Assembly (NCBI RefSeq): GCF_020510425.1
Contig: NZ_JAHBAH010000001.1
Coordinates: 3,081,001-3,145,000 of the forward strand
DNA from: Quatrionicoccus australiensis
GTDB taxonomy: Bacteria; Pseudomonadota; Gammaproteobacteria; Burkholderiales; Rhodocyclaceae
Reading direction: 5' to 3'
DNA: 64,000 bases
Part shown: piece by piece, positions 35,433 through 45,898 of the stretch
How the letters are laid out: each line of letters begins with the position of its first letter
How positions within the stretch are numbered: position 1 is the first letter of the stretch
Notes under the pieces: model-generated
Databases searched by the model: none
What the model was told of the DNA's origin: nothing
The model's input: only the letters and a program-made list of their open reading frames with translations
Program-made: the position numbers and the translations under genes

Positions 35433-37412
35433 ATGGCTGAAAAACTGATGCAGCGGCGCTTGTTCATCCTGGCCTTCCTGCTGTGGACACTGACGCTCGC
35501 GGCCTCGGCAATCTGGAACCTGCGCAATGCCGAGGTCCAGGTCATGAACATGGCTTATGCCGAGGCGCGCGCCAATCTTAACAAGGATCTGACGCTGCGC
35601 CGCTGGGGCACCCTGCATGGCGGTGTCTATGTGCCGATCACGGCCACCCAGAAATCGGTGCCCTTTCTGGCGCATGTGCCCGGACGTGACGTGACGACCA
35701 CGGACGGGCGGCAGCTGACCCTGCTCAATCCGGCCAGCATGCTGCGCCAGATGATGGATCTCTATGCCGACAGCTATGGTATCCGGGGTCGCATCACCGG
35801 TCTCAAGTACCTCAACCCGGGCAATGCGCCGGATGCTTGGGAAAAATTGCAGCTCGAAGCCTTCGTCCGGGGCGAGCGCAAGGAAGTCTGGGCGATCAAC
35901 CAGATCGACGGCCAGCCTTACCTGCGCTACCTGCGCGCCATGTACATGGAGGATGGGTGCAGCAAATGCCACGCCATTCTCGGTTACAAGATCGGCGACA
36001 TGCGCGGTGCGACCGGCCTCAACCTGCCACTGGCGCCTTATCTGGCGGAGATTGCCGAGTCCCGCCTGACCCTGGGCGCGAGTCATCTGCTGATCTGGCT
36101 GCTCGGCATGGCGGGGCTGGTTTGGGTCGCCAGGTTGGTCGGGCGCTGGGCCGATGAGCGGGAAAAGACTCAGGCCGAATTGTTGCGTAACCAGGAACAT
36201 CTCGAAGCGCAGGTCGCCGAGCGTACTCAGGCCCTGACTGCCGCCAGGGATGAGGCGGAGGCGGCCAACCGGGCGAAGAGCACCTTCCTTGCCAACATCA
36301 GTCACGAAATCCGCACGCCGCTCAATGCGATCACCGGCATGGTGCACCTGCTGCAGCGCGGCGGGGCCACGCCACAGCAGGCCGATCAGTTGCAGAAAAT
36401 CGACAATGCCGGACGGCATCTGCTGGAAATCATCAATGCCGTGCTCGAACTTTCCAAGATCGATGCCGGCAAGTTCGCGCTCGAGGAAAGCGAGTTGTCG
36501 GTTCCCGCCCTGATCGCCAATGTCGTCTCGATCCTGCAGGAGCGCGTCCAGGCCCGGCATCTTCGTTTGCTTGCCGAATGTTCCGGGCTCGAGCAGCGCC
36601 TGCTGGGCGATCCGACCCGGCTGCAACAGGCGTTGCTCAACTATCTCAACAACGCCATCAAGTTCACGGCGGCCGGCAGCATTACCTTGCGGGCCTTGTC
36701 GCTCGGCGAGGATGCCGATTCGGTGATGGTTCGCTTCGAGGTTGAGGATACCGGGATCGGCATTCCGCCCGAGGTGGTCGGCCGCCTGTTTTCCGATTTC
36801 GAGCAGGCCGACAACTCGACGACGCGGCAATACGGCGGCACCGGCCTCGGTCTCAGCATCACCCGCAAGATTGCCGAACTGATGGGCGGTGCGGCCGGGG
36901 TCAGCAGTACGCCGGGGGTGGGCAGCAATTTCTGGTTCACCGTCCGCCTGCGCAAGGGCGAGGCGCAGCCGGCCGGTATTGCTGCGCCGGTTGCCGATGC
37001 CGCCGAGGAAGTGCTGGCCCGCGAGTTTCGCGGCCGGCGCATCCTGCTGGCCGAGGACGAACCGGTCAACCAGGAAATTGCACGTCTTTTGCTCGAAGAA
37101 GTCGGGCTGGTCGTCGAAACGGCGGAAGACGGCCGGCAGGCGGTCGACCTGGCGCGCGACCGGCATTTCGACCTGGTCCTGATGGACATGCAGATGCCCA
37201 ATATGGACGGTCTGGCCGCGGCGCAGGCGATCCGCGCCCTGCCCGGTGGCGCGAAGCTGCGCATCCTGGCGATGACGGCGAACGCCTTCGATGATGACCG
37301 GCAGCGCTGTTTCGCCGCCGGCATGAACGATTTCGTCAGCAAGCCGGTCGATCCGCCGGTGCTGTTTGCCGCATTGCTACGGAATTTGCGGGCAGTGGAT
37401 GCGGTCGGCTAG
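35433..37412 (+). CDS. Hybrid sensor kinase with haem-type (Tll0287/DUF3365-like) sensor and receiver
   Basis: A 659-residue inner-membrane kinase. After an N-terminal helix (about 8-28), a periplasmic Tll0287-like domain (about 30-220) carries a c-type haem motif, CSKCH, near residue 180. A second helix follows (about 220-245), then a coiled coil, HisKA with [16 protein letters not shown] near 290, HATPase with [11 protein letters not shown] and [10 protein letters not shown], and a receiver with [16 protein letters not shown] near 590. The haem domain suggests sensing of redox state or a gas such as O2 or NO. ATG at 35433 follows GGGTGGGAACA. Confidence 0.88.
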   Translation: MAEKLMQRRLFILAFLLWTLTLAASAIWNLRNAEVQVMNMAYAEARANLNKDLTLRRWGTLHGGVYVPITATQKSVPFLAHVPGRDVTTTDGRQLTLLNPASMLRQMMDLYADSYGIRGRITGLKYLNPGNAPDAWEKLQLEAFVRGERKEVWAINQIDGQPYLRYLRAMYMEDGCSKCHAILGYKIGDMRGATGLNLPLAPYLAEIAESRLTLGASHLLIWLLGMAGLVWVARLVGRWADEREKTQAELLRNQEHLEAQVAERTQALTAARDEAEAANRAKSTFLANISHEIRTPLNAITGMVHLLQRGGATPQQADQLQKIDNAGRHLLEIINAVLELSKIDAGKFALEESELSVPALIANVVSILQERVQARHLRLLAECSGLEQRLLGDPTRLQQALLNYLNNAIKFTAAGSITLRALSLGEDADSVMVRFEVEDTGIGIPPEVVGRLFSDFEQADNSTTRQYGGTGLGLSITRKIAELMGGAAGVSSTPGVGSNFWFTVRLRKGEAQPAGIAAPVADAAEEVLAREFRGRRILLAEDEPVNQEIARLLLEEVGLVVETAEDGRQAVDLARDRHFDLVLMDMQMPNMDGLAAAQAIRALPGGAKLRILAMTANAFDDDRQRCFAAGMNDFVSKPVDPPVLFAALLRNLRAVDAVG

Positions 37413-37433
37413 GCGAGACGGTATCCTTGCCGG

Positions 37434-38201
37434 ATGCTGATCGAAAACGCACTTGACGACATTGCGCTGCGCCAGGCCCGGGCCGAGCGCGTCCTGTTCA
37501 TTACCGGCGCCGGTATTTCGGCCGATTCGGGCCTGCCCACTTATCGTGGCGTCGGTGGCCTCTACAACGGCGAACATACCGAGGATGGCCTGGCGATCGA
37601 GGATGCGCTGTCCGGCGAGGTATTCGCGCTGCGCCCCGACATCACCTGGAAATACCTCGCCCAGATCGAGGAAAACTGTCGTGCCGCCCAGCCCAATGCG
37701 GCGCACTTGGCGATCGCCGAACTCGAACGCCGGCTGGCGCGGGTCACGGTGTTCACCCAGAACGTCGACGGCCTGCACCGCAAGGCCGGCAGCCGCGACG
37801 TGATCGAGATCCACGGCAACCTGCAGGGGCTGTTGTGCACCGCCTGCGACTTTGCCGAGACGGTCGACCATCTGGCCGGGCACGCAATGCCGCCGCGCTG
37901 TCCGCGCTGCGGCAGCGTGCTGCGCCCGAATGTCGTGTTGTTCGGCGAGGCACTGCCGGAGGCGGCCATGGAGCGTTTTCTCGACGCCCTCGATGCCGGT
38001 TTCGACATGGTGTTCACGATTGGCACTTCCGGCGTCTTTCCCTACATCGCCGAACCGGTAGTGTGGGCCGCGCAGTCCGGCATTCCGACGGTCGAGATCA
38101 ATCCGCTGCAGACCCGCCTCAGTCAGCTCGTCGACTACCATCTGCCACTCGGCGCGGCGGCCGCGCTGCAGGCTATTATGCAGCGCCTCGACGCCGCCTG
38201 A
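37434..38201 (+). CDS. Sirtuin-type NAD-dependent protein deacylase
   Basis: A 255-residue Sir2-family enzyme that removes acyl groups from lysines using NAD. Motifs: ITGAGISADSGLPTYRG for NAD, TQNVDGLHRKAG, catalytic His in EIHGNL, zinc-binding Cys pairs CTAC and CPRC, and FTIGTSGVFPYIAEPVVWAA. It starts 21 bp after the haem-type kinase and may be co-transcribed with it. It converges on the chemoreceptor gene. Confidence 0.9.
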   Translation: MLIENALDDIALRQARAERVLFITGAGISADSGLPTYRGVGGLYNGEHTEDGLAIEDALSGEVFALRPDITWKYLAQIEENCRAAQPNAAHLAIAELERRLARVTVFTQNVDGLHRKAGSRDVIEIHGNLQGLLCTACDFAETVDHLAGHAMPPRCPRCGSVLRPNVVLFGEALPEAAMERFLDALDAGFDMVFTIGTSGVFPYIAEPVVWAAQSGIPTVEINPLQTRLSQLVDYHLPLGAAAALQAIMQRLDAA

Positions 38202-38218
38202 GGGCGGCCGATGCCAGA

Positions 38219-39745
38219 TCAGCGTACGGCCTGACTGCCGTGCTTTTCGCGCACCATGTCGTCGAGTGCGATGATGACGCCGTCGCTGCCGTGTTCGACT
38301 TCCTCGAAAGAGGAGAACAGCTGTTTCTGGATCGCGAAGTCGGTTTCCCAGCCACTGCCCATCAATGCGAGCGCCTGGTGCATGTTCTGATGTACTCCAC
38401 GGTGCGGCGCGGCGATCTGCTTGAAGGCGCCGAGGCGGCCAAAGATCGCCTGGGTGGCATCGTTGCCCAGCCACTTGCCAAGGCGGCAGCCGGTTTCGCT
38501 GACCTTGATCGCCTGCGCATTGTCCGATTCGATGCCGCGATTGATCGCCATGTAGCCATTCTGCTTGTAGATGAAGTGGTCGACCTTGGCCAGCGAGGCA
38601 AAACTGACGTCATGCACGAAGCGGATCTGCGTCAGCGCGGTGGCTGAGGATGCCGCCACGTCAGCGAAGCGGCGGTCGAAATCGCCGATCGTGCCGCGGG
38701 ATTCCGAGGCGATGTCACGCATTTCACCCGAGTTGGCGAGCATCTTTTCCGCGTCGACTTGCAAGGTCTGCATGATCGCGGAGATTTCCGACGAGGAGGT
38801 CTTCGAGTGTTCGGCCAGCTTGCCTACCTCGTCGGCGACGACGGCGAAGCCGCGGCCATGTTCGCCGGCGCGGGCGGCTTCGATGGCGGCGTTGAGGGCG
38901 AGCAGGTTGGTCTGGTCGGCGATGTTGGCGATCAGTTGCACCGAACGCGCGATTTCTTCCCGGTGACTGTTGAATTCATTGATCGCCTGGCCGGTATCCT
39001 CGATTTTCTCGACCAGACGGTTCATCGCGCTGACGACCTGGGTGATCGCCGTGCTGCTTTCTTCGGCGGCACGCGAGTTGCCTTCCGAGATCGCCGCCAG
39101 TTCATCGGTGGCGGCGACGATGCCGAGCATGTCCTGCTGGCTGGTCTTCATGTTTTTCAGCAGGTTTTCGGCATTCAACTGCCCGAGGCGGGAGAGCAGG
39201 TTGTTGCGCATTTCCTGGTGATAGTTGTCGAGCAGGATGTCGAGCGAGCGGTTGCCGCCTTCGACCGCATCGCGGAACACGCCGCGCAGGCTGCTGCTGT
39301 CCAGCTTCTGCTGGAACTGGTTGCTGCTGGCGGCTTCCAGGGCTTCGCGCTGAAGCCGGAAGCAGCCTTCCATCTGGTCGAGCATGGCGTTGACGTTGCT
39401 GCACACCCGGCCCAGTTCGTCGGTCCGGTGATTGTCGGGGATGCGGGCGCCGATCACCCCTTCGGCGATTTCGCCGGAAATGCGGGCGATGTGTTGCAGC
39501 GGCGTCAGCGCCACTTTCAGCTTGTGCAGGTAGAACAGGCCGCTGCCGATGCCGAAACACATCAGCAGGAACATCCAGATGCCGTCGAGCAATTGCCAGC
39601 CATGTGTGGCCATACCGATCAGGCCGGCAATCAGCAGCAGAATGTTGAGGAAGATGACTTCGAGAACGGCGCTCGAAAGGAAAGGGGTTCGCTGCATGAA
39701 ATTTGGGCCAGTCGGTCGAAAATGCGGTGAATTGTCGCGGGGCAT
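38219..39745 (-). CDS. Methyl-accepting chemotaxis protein with C-terminal zinc-binding (CZB) domain
   Basis: A chemoreceptor of about 508 residues that controls flagellar motion through CheA. It has two membrane helices close together (about 25-45 and 52-75), HAMP (about 80-130), a long signalling helix with the hairpin tip [20 protein letters not shown], and a C-terminal CZB domain with His and Cys ligands in [23 protein letters not shown] and [10 protein letters not shown]. Such domains sense zinc or hypochlorite. ATG at 39745 (MPRDN) is chosen tentatively; ATG at 39697 (MQRTP) is an alternative, and neither has a good Shine-Dalgarno. It lies downstream of nifA. Confidence 0.88.
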   Translation of the reverse strand: MPRDNSPHFRPTGPNFMQRTPFLSSAVLEVIFLNILLLIAGLIGMATHGWQLLDGIWMFLLMCFGIGSGLFYLHKLKVALTPLQHIARISGEIAEGVIGARIPDNHRTDELGRVCSNVNAMLDQMEGCFRLQREALEAASSNQFQQKLDSSSLRGVFRDAVEGGNRSLDILLDNYHQEMRNNLLSRLGQLNAENLLKNMKTSQQDMLGIVAATDELAAISEGNSRAAEESSTAITQVVSAMNRLVEKIEDTGQAINEFNSHREEIARSVQLIANIADQTNLLALNAAIEAARAGEHGRGFAVVADEVGKLAEHSKTSSSEISAIMQTLQVDAEKMLANSGEMRDIASESRGTIGDFDRRFADVAASSATALTQIRFVHDVSFASLAKVDHFIYKQNGYMAINRGIESDNAQAIKVSETGCRLGKWLGNDATQAIFGRLGAFKQIAAPHRGVHQNMHQALALMGSGWETDFAIQKQLFSSFEEVEHGSDGVIIALDDMVREKHGSQAVR

Positions 39746-39794
39746 TGTTACCGCTTCGGGTCGAACGGCCCGAAGCGGCTTGTTGCTCAATGTA

Positions 39795-41423
39795 TCAGAA
39801 TTGCTTGACCTCGATATTCAGTGTCTGGATGCGGTAGGCGATCTGGCGCGGAGTCATGCCGAGAATGCGGGCTGCCTTGGCCTGCACCCAGCCGGCCTGC
39901 TCGAGAGCGGCAATGACGCGTTCCTTTTCCGACAGGTTGGGATCGTCGATGTCGATTTCCGAGAGGGGGCTGGAAATCGGGCTGGAAACCGGGTTGACCG
40001 CTGGCGCGGAAAAACCGCGCTGCGGTTTCGGTGAGCTGCGTTCGCGGCTGCTCGGGAAGCGGATCAGGTCGACATCGATCTTGCCATCCTCGGAGAGCAC
40101 GGCCGCCCGTTCCAGACAGTTTTCCAGTTCGCGCACATTGCCCGGCCATTCGTAATTGGCGAGCCGGCGATTCGCCATGTCGGTCAGGCTCAGCTTGCGT
40201 TTCTGGTCGTTGCCGATCTTGCTCAGCAGGTGGCGGGCAATCTCGGGAATGTCCTCGATGCGCTCGCGCAGCGGCGGCAGGAAGAGGGGCATGACATTCA
40301 GGCGATAGAACAAGTCCTCGCGGAAATCGCCCATGTCGACGGCTGTCTCCAAATCGCGATGCGTAGCGGCGATGATCCGCACATCGACCTTGATCGTCTT
40401 GCTGCCGCCGACCCGCTCGAACTCGCCTTCCTGCAGGATGCGCAGCAGCTTGGCCTGGAAGGGCGCCGAGACTTCGCCGATTTCGTCGAGGAAGAGGGTG
40501 CCGCCGTGCGCCTGCTCGAAACGCCCCTTGCGCGACTCGACGGCGCCGGTGAAGGCGCCGCGTTCGTGGCCGAAAAGTTCGGATTCGAGCAGGTTTTCCG
40601 GCAGGGCGGCGCAGTTGAGCTTGACCAGCGCATTGCGCGCGCGCGGCGAGTTGTAGTGGATGGCGTTGGCGATCAGTTCCTTGCCGGTACCGGTTTCGCC
40701 GCGGATCAGTACCGTGGTGTTCCACTTGGCGACCAGGCGGGCCTGGTCGAAAACCCGGCGCATCACGGCCGAGCGGCCGACCATGCTGTCGAAGCCGAAC
40801 TGGTGGCGAACGGTGCGGCGCAACAGGTCGCGTTCTTCGAGCAGGGTGCTTTTTTCCTGCTGGACATCGCGTGACAGACGCAGGTTCTGGCCGATCAGGT
40901 TGGCGACCATTTCGACAAACTGGGCGCGCTCCTCAAGCAGGCCGTCTTCCGGCAATTCCGGCTGGACAGCCAGGACGCCGAGCAGATCGCCGCCGACCTT
41001 GATCGGCACGGCAATGAAGGGGAGGTCGGTCTGGTAGACGCCTTCGCGATTCAGGAAGCGCGGTTCGTCGGCAGCGCAAACGAGCTTGATGGTGCGCTGC
41101 TTTTCCAGAACCAGGCCGATGATGCCTTCGCCCGGCCCGTACTGGACGTCGGCCAGGTCGGGACCATTCGGGTTGTACAGCGTGTGGATGCCGAGCTTGC
41201 CGCTGGCCGGATCGACGACGCTGATCAGGCCACGGGTCAGGCCGGCTTCGTCGTGCAGGACGCGCAGGACGTCGCGCAGGGTTTCATTGAAGGCGAGCGA
41301 GCGGCTGAGCACCCGGCTCACCGCATAGAGCGCGGCGAGCAGCAGGATGTTCAGCTCGTGCGTTCGGCAGTAGCCACCGGGCGGCGGGCACTCGTCGGCG
41401 GAGTGGATGATGTGTTCGTGCAT
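39795..41423 (-). CDS. nifA: Nitrogen fixation transcriptional activator NifA
   Basis: NifA activates sigma54 promoters from TGT-N10-ACA sites. The 542-residue protein has an N-terminal GAF domain (about 30-180), an AAA+ domain with Walker [11 protein letters not shown], the sigma54-contact loop ERGAFTGAV, and Walker [13 protein letters not shown], then a C-terminal HTH ([18 protein letters not shown] in slightly varied form). There is no Cys-rich linker after the AAA+ domain, so it should be of the oxygen-insensitive, NifL-controlled class. ATG at 41423 (MHEHII) follows AAAGGGAAC. It follows nifL by 22 bp. Upstream in-frame sequence overlaps nifL and is not used. Confidence 0.95.
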   Translation of the reverse strand: MHEHIIHSADECPPPGGYCRTHELNILLLAALYAVSRVLSRSLAFNETLRDVLRVLHDEAGLTRGLISVVDPASGKLGIHTLYNPNGPDLADVQYGPGEGIIGLVLEKQRTIKLVCAADEPRFLNREGVYQTDLPFIAVPIKVGGDLLGVLAVQPELPEDGLLEERAQFVEMVANLIGQNLRLSRDVQQEKSTLLEERDLLRRTVRHQFGFDSMVGRSAVMRRVFDQARLVAKWNTTVLIRGETGTGKELIANAIHYNSPRARNALVKLNCAALPENLLESELFGHERGAFTGAVESRKGRFEQAHGGTLFLDEIGEVSAPFQAKLLRILQEGEFERVGGSKTIKVDVRIIAATHRDLETAVDMGDFREDLFYRLNVMPLFLPPLRERIEDIPEIARHLLSKIGNDQKRKLSLTDMANRRLANYEWPGNVRELENCLERAAVLSEDGKIDVDLIRFPSSRERSSPKPQRGFSAPAVNPVSSPISSPLSEIDIDDPNLSEKERVIAALEQAGWVQAKAARILGMTPRQIAYRIQTLNIEVKQF

Positions 41424-41445
41424 GCTGTTCCCTTTCTTGTTCTTT

Positions 41446-42972
41446 TTAGATCGGGTCGCCGTCGAGACGGAATTCGACGATTGCCGCACAACCGCCGCTC
41501 GGACTTTCTGCCAGGTCGATGATGCCGCCGTGGTCGGCGACAACCTGCTGGGCGCGCGACAGGCCGGTGCCGATATGGCGGCCGCTGCCGTTCTTGGCGG
41601 TGAAGAAGGGTTCGAAGGCCTTGTGCCGCCACTCGTGCGGAATGCCCGGGCCGGTGTCGAGCACGGCAATCACCACGCAGTCACGCTCGACCGAGCTGGT
41701 CAGGCTCAGTTCGCGGCGTTTCCAGCCCTTGATGTTCATGGCTTCGATGGCGTTATCGACCAGGGCCTTGAACAGCATGCGCAATTGCAGCGGGCGGCCG
41801 ATGATCGGCGGCAGGGTTGCGGCCGGCTGCCAATCGACGATGACGCCCGCGGCAAGCAGGCGCGGCGTGCAGATTTCCAGGACGTCGCGCAGGATTTCGT
41901 TGATGTTGATGCGTACGGCGATTTCCTGCGGGCTTTGCGGGATGACCTGACGCAGCATTTCCATGTGTTCGCGACTGGCCGCCAGGGCCTGCTGCAGCAC
42001 GCCGGCGCTGGCCGGGTCGCGGCGTTGCAGCACGGAAGCAGCCGAGGCCATGACATTCATCGGTTCTTCAAGGCGGAAGATGGCGGCAGAGAGGCCTTCG
42101 CGGATCGCGGCGGTGCGTTCCTCGTCGGCCAGCACGGCCTGCAGCACGGCGGCGCGCGCCTTTTCCTGCTCTTCGCGCAAGGACGTGATGTCGGAGATGA
42201 CCAGCAGCAGGCCCGGCTTGCCGCCGGTGTGGAGATAGCTGTCCGCTTCGTCGCTATGCATCTCGATCACCGATGAACTCACCGAAAGCCAGCGCGGCCG
42301 GCCGGCGGCACGGTCGATACGCGCCTCGCGGCTGACGAAGCCGCATTTGCCGGGGGATTTGGCCAGGCTCTCCAGCCAGTGCGGCATCACGCTGTCGAGC
42401 AAGGTGTGCGCCGGTTCCTTGGTGCGCAGGTCGCTGACCAGTTTCTTGTATTCCTGGTTGTCGAGAATGACGCGGCCTTTCTGATCAAGCAGGGCGAAGG
42501 CCATCGGCGCCGAATCGACGACCGATTCGATCAGCTGTTTCTGGTTGAGGACCATGCTTTCCAGGCGACGCATCTCGGTGATGTCGCGGTGCATGCCCAG
42601 GAAGTGCGTGGTCTTGCCCTTGCTGTCGACGACCGGCGAGATGTGCAGTTCGGCGAGATAGCGTTCGCCGCCTTTCCTGACGTTGAGCAGCTTGCCGGTC
42701 CACGGTCGCTGGGCGGCCAATTCGCTCCACATCGACTTGTACAGCTCGGGCGGGGTGGTGTGATTGGAGAGAACGGATTCGTTCTGGCCGATGATTTCGT
42801 CGGGCGTATAGCCAGTGACGCGGGCGAAGGCTTCGTTGGCGAAGAGGATGTTGGCCTTGGGATCGGTGATCGAAATGGCCAGATCTGCCTGGTCGACCGC
42901 CTGGCGATAGGCCTCGGGCGGCAGTTCCGTCTTTTGCGCAATGGGTGCCTGGGCACTGGGGACAGCCGACAT
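41446..42972 (-). CDS. nifL: NifL, redox- and nitrogen-sensing antagonist of NifA
   Basis: NifL binds FAD and inhibits NifA under O2 or fixed nitrogen. The 508-residue protein has PAS1 (about 20-130) with YRQAVDQADLAISITDPKAN and GRNESVLSNHTTP-like segment GQNESVLSNHTTPPELY, PAS2 (about 150-270), a central region with RLEEPMNVMASAASVL, and a GHKL ATPase-like domain with DNAIEAMNIKGWKRRE, DTGPGIPHEWRHKA and GTGLSRAQQVVADHGG. No phospho-acceptor His is obvious, as in other NifL. ATG at 42972 is preferred over ATG at 42978 because CAGGAG is seven bases away. Confidence 0.95.
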   Translation of the reverse strand: MSAVPSAQAPIAQKTELPPEAYRQAVDQADLAISITDPKANILFANEAFARVTGYTPDEIIGQNESVLSNHTTPPELYKSMWSELAAQRPWTGKLLNVRKGGERYLAELHISPVVDSKGKTTHFLGMHRDITEMRRLESMVLNQKQLIESVVDSAPMAFALLDQKGRVILDNQEYKKLVSDLRTKEPAHTLLDSVMPHWLESLAKSPGKCGFVSREARIDRAAGRPRWLSVSSSVIEMHSDEADSYLHTGGKPGLLLVISDITSLREEQEKARAAVLQAVLADEERTAAIREGLSAAIFRLEEPMNVMASAASVLQRRDPASAGVLQQALAASREHMEMLRQVIPQSPQEIAVRININEILRDVLEICTPRLLAAGVIVDWQPAATLPPIIGRPLQLRMLFKALVDNAIEAMNIKGWKRRELSLTSSVERDCVVIAVLDTGPGIPHEWRHKAFEPFFTAKNGSGRHIGTGLSRAQQVVADHGGIIDLAESPSGGCAAIVEFRLDGDPI

Positions 42973-43030
42973 GGTCATGCTCCTGATTAGTACGTTTGGT
43001 CTGGTCGTATGGGTGTTTGCTCCGTATCTA

Positions 43031-43045
43031 GCAGGTTCCGTGCCG
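43031..43045 (-). promoter_or_regulatory. Candidate sigma54 promoter of nifLA
   Basis: On the minus strand CGGCAC-GGAAC-CTGC retains GG and GC ten bases apart and GGCAC, differing at two consensus positions. It lies about 60 bp before the nifL ATG and about 66 bp from the shared NifA site at 43111. Confidence 0.55.
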
Positions 43046-43110
43046 CTCGCTTCAGGTCGTGGCGATGGCGGCTTGCCGTCAGGCTTGCGGAGCAAATGCG
43101 ACGAAATTCA

Positions 43111-43126
43111 TGTCACCTTTGCGACA
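43111..43126. promoter_or_regulatory. NifA upstream activator site between nifL and rnfA
   Basis: TGT-CACCTTTGCG-ACA is an exact match. It lies 86 bp upstream of the rnf sigma54 promoter and 65 bp from the nifL candidate, so it could serve either direction. The site would allow positive autoregulation of nifLA. Confidence 0.85.
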
Positions 43127-43212
43127 TTGCCACTCCTCTGGTTTTGCCCTGTTTTGGTGCGCCGACCGCAAAATCGTGCATCGACGCGGGTTTGCGGGAG
43201 GTGATGGCGATT

Positions 43213-43228
43213 TGGCACGCCTTGTGCA
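43213..43228 (+). promoter_or_regulatory. Sigma54 promoter of the rnf-pnt operon
   Basis: TGGCAC-GCCTT-GTGCA fits the sigma54 consensus with G for T in the -12 element. It lies 35 bp before the rnfA ATG. Confidence 0.85.
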
Positions 43229-43262
43229 GAGAGGCAGTCGGTAAAACTGGAAACCGAAAGCC

Positions 43263-43841
43263 ATGAGCGAATTTATTCTCCTGTTACTCTCCACCGCGCT
43301 GGTCAATAACGTCGTATTGATCAAGTTTCTCGGGCTCTGCCCGGTAATGGGTGTCTCGAAGAGTGTCGATAGCGCCCTCGGCATGGGGCTGGCGACGACC
43401 TTCGTCATCACGCTGGCGGCCGGTGCCTCCTGGATGCTCGACAACTGGCTGCTGACGCCGCTCGGTCTGGGCTACCTGCGCATCCTGACCTTCATCCTGG
43501 TGATCGCGGCCGTCGTCCAATTCACCGAGATGTTCATCAAGAAGGCCAGTCCCGGTCTCTACCAGTCGCTCGGCATCTACCTGCCGCTGATCACCACCAA
43601 CTGCGCCGTGCTCGGTGTTGCGCTGCTCAACGTCGAACAGAAATTCAGCCTGTTCAAGAGCCTGCTCTACGGTTTCGGCTCGGCGCTCGGTTTCACCATC
43701 GTGCTGCTGATCTTCGCCGGTCTGCGCGAACGCGTCGCCTTGGCCCGCGTTCCTGGTGCCTTCGTCGGGGCGCCGATCGCCTTCGTCACCATCAGCCTGC
43801 TGGCCCTCGCCTTCATGGGCTTTTCCGGCCTGAACGTCTAA
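43263..43841 (+). CDS. rnfA: Rnf electron-transport complex subunit A
   Basis: A 192-residue inner-membrane subunit of the ion-driven NADH:ferredoxin oxidoreductase. Six hydrophobic helices and the segments [20 protein letters not shown] and [14 protein letters not shown] with a helix-bound Cys match RnfA. The pair RnfA and RnfE have inverted topology and hold a [2Fe-2S] cluster between them. It heads the operon, behind a sigma54 promoter and NifA site, and rnfB starts 13 bp later. Confidence 0.96.
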   Translation: MSEFILLLLSTALVNNVVLIKFLGLCPVMGVSKSVDSALGMGLATTFVITLAAGASWMLDNWLLTPLGLGYLRILTFILVIAAVVQFTEMFIKKASPGLYQSLGIYLPLITTNCAVLGVALLNVEQKFSLFKSLLYGFGSALGFTIVLLIFAGLRERVALARVPGAFVGAPIAFVTISLLALAFMGFSGLNV

Positions 43842-43854
43842 GGGAGATAAATCA

Positions 43855-44382
43855 ATGATCGCTGCCATTCTCAGTCTGACCATCCTCGGTGCCGCACTCG
43901 GCATCATTCTCGGTGTGGCCAACAAATTCCTGCAGGTCGAAGGCAATCCGGTGGTGGAAGAACTGCTCGCCATCATGCCCGGTTCCAATTGCGGCCAATG
44001 CGGCTTCCCCGGTTGTTCCGGCGCTGCCGAGGCCATCGTCGATGGTTCGGCCGCCCCGACCTGCTGCCCGCCGGGCGGCAAGGCGCTGGCCGCGGCAATT
44101 GCCGCCAAGCTCGGCATCGAGGTCGATCTGTCGGGGATGACCGACGACGGTCCGAAAATCGCGCTGGTTGCCGAAGAGCTTTGCATCGGCTGCTGCCGTT
44201 GCAGCAAAGTCTGCCCGACCGACGCCATTCTCGGTGCCGCCAAGCAGATCCATAACGTGCTGCGCGAGGCCTGTACCGGCTGCAGCAGCTGCATCGAAAA
44301 ATGCCCGACCGAGGCACTGGTGATGACGCCGGTGCCGGTGACCCTGCAGCACTGGGTCATGCCCAAACCCCTGGCTGCGTGA
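43855..44382 (+). CDS. rnfB: Rnf electron-transport complex subunit B
   Basis: RnfB is the ferredoxin-interacting iron-sulfur subunit. The 175-residue protein has an N-terminal membrane helix, an Fe-S domain with CGQCGFPGCSGAAE and a following CCPPGG, and two 4Fe-4S motifs CIGCCRCSKVCP and CTGCSSCIEKCP. At 175 residues it is of the short proteobacterial type. It lies 7 bp before rnfC. Confidence 0.95.
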   Translation: MIAAILSLTILGAALGIILGVANKFLQVEGNPVVEELLAIMPGSNCGQCGFPGCSGAAEAIVDGSAAPTCCPPGGKALAAAIAAKLGIEVDLSGMTDDGPKIALVAEELCIGCCRCSKVCPTDAILGAAKQIHNVLREACTGCSSCIEKCPTEALVMTPVPVTLQHWVMPKPLAA

Positions 44383-44389
44383 GATCAAC

Positions 44390-45898
44390 ATGGGATTCAT
44401 GAACCTCTTCAAGCATTTCCTCGGCAAGGACTGGGGCGTCCATCCGGCCGACCACAAGCGTCCGGCCTCCGATGTGCCGACCCGCAAACTGCCGATTCCG
44501 CCACGCCTGCACCTGATGCTGTCGCAACACGTCGGCGCCCCGTCGCGGCCGATCGTGCTGGTCGGCGAAAAGGTCAGGAAGGGCCAGCTGATTGCCGCCG
44601 CCCAGGGCAACATCTCGGCGCCGCTGCATGCCTCGACTTCCGGCACGATCAGCGCGATCGGCGAAATTACCGCGCCGCACGCTTCCGGCCTGCCCGGCAT
44701 GGCGATCTCGATCGACAGCGATGGCGAAGATGCCTGGATCGAAACCGAAGTCATCACCGATCCTTTTTCGCTCTCGCCCGAGGACATCGCCAAACGCGTC
44801 GCCGCGGCCGGTGTGGTCGGCCTGGGTGGCGCCACCTTCCCGTCCTCGGTCAAACTTAATCTTGGCCGCCGTTCGAAAATCGACACGCTGATCATGAACG
44901 GCAGCGAGTGCGAGCCTTACCTGTCTTGCGACGACCGCCTGATGCGCGACCGCGCCGCCGACATCGTGACCGGCATCCGCCTGATGCTGATCTCGACCGG
45001 TGCCGGCGAAGCCAAGGTCGGTATCGAGGACAACAAGCCGGAAGCGATCGCCGCGATGCGCGAGGCCGCAGCCCGTTTCGACAATGTCACGATTTTCCCG
45101 GTGCCGGCGCGTTACCCGATGGGTTCCGACCGCCAGTTGATCGTCGAACTGACCGGGCGCGAAGTCCCGTCCGACGCGCGTGCCGCTGACGTCGGCGTCA
45201 TCGTCCATAACGTCGGTACGGCCTACGCCGTGCAGCAGGCGGTCTGTCTCGGCCGGCCGCTGCTCAGCCGGGTGATGACCCTGAATGGCGGCGTTGCAGC
45301 GACGCCGGGCAACTACGAAGTGCCGCTCGGCACCCTGATCAGCGACCTGGTCGCCTTCACTGGCGGCACGACGGGCGAGGTCGCCAAGCTGGTGATGGGC
45401 GGCCCGATGATGGGCACTATCCTGCCCCACATGCGGGTGCCGGTGATCAAGGGCACCAGCGGCATCCTGCTGCTCGACGCCAACGAGGCGGCGGGTGGCG
45501 AAGTCGAGGATTGCATCCGCTGCGGCAGTTGCGTCAAGGCCTGTCCGATGGGGCTGCTGCCGCTCGAAATGAGCGCGCGCATCCGCAACGACGAAATGGA
45601 TGCCGCGGCCGATCTCGGTCTGGCCGACTGCATCGCCTGCGGTTGCTGTGCCTACGTCTGCCCCTCGCACATCCCGCTGGTCCAGTACTTCTACCACGCC
45701 AAGGGCGATCTCTACGCCCGTGAGCGCAACAAGCTGCGCACCGAGGCAACCAAGAAAATGGCCCTGCAGCGTCAGGAACGTCTGGATCGCGAGCAGCGCG
45801 AGAAGGTCGAAGCGGCCGCCAAACGCAAGGCCGAACGTGCTGCGGCCGCCGCCGCAGCAGCCGCTGCCGAAGCGGCCAAACAAGGAGAGTCCGCATGA
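44390..45898 (+). CDS. rnfC: Rnf electron-transport complex subunit C
   Basis: RnfC is the NADH- and FMN-binding peripheral subunit. The 502-residue protein has VVGLGGATFPSSVKLNL near residue 140 (nucleotide-binding loop), two 4Fe-4S motifs CIRCGSCVKACP and CIACGCCAYVCPSHIP, and a C-terminal Lys/Glu/Ala-rich coiled-coil tail of about 60 residues, which is common but variable in RnfC. The stop overlaps the ATG of rnfD (ATGA). Confidence 0.96.
   Translation: MGFMNLFKHFLGKDWGVHPADHKRPASDVPTRKLPIPPRLHLMLSQHVGAPSRPIVLVGEKVRKGQLIAAAQGNISAPLHASTSGTISAIGEITAPHASGLPGMAISIDSDGEDAWIETEVITDPFSLSPEDIAKRVAAAGVVGLGGATFPSSVKLNLGRRSKIDTLIMNGSECEPYLSCDDRLMRDRAADIVTGIRLMLISTGAGEAKVGIEDNKPEAIAAMREAAARFDNVTIFPVPARYPMGSDRQLIVELTGREVPSDARAADVGVIVHNVGTAYAVQQAVCLGRPLLSRVMTLNGGVAATPGNYEVPLGTLISDLVAFTGGTTGEVAKLVMGGPMMGTILPHMRVPVIKGTSGILLLDANEAAGGEVEDCIRCGSCVKACPMGLLPLEMSARIRNDEMDAAADLGLADCIACGCCAYVCPSHIPLVQYFYHAKGDLYARERNKLRTEATKKMALQRQERLDREQREKVEAAAKRKAERAAAAAAAAAAEAAKQGESA

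Noticed and set aside
39795..41669. Longer NifA start at 41669.
   Set aside because: The extra 82 residues overlap nifL and are Ser/Arg/Pro-rich; ATG 41423 has a good ribosome-binding site and fits the NifA start.
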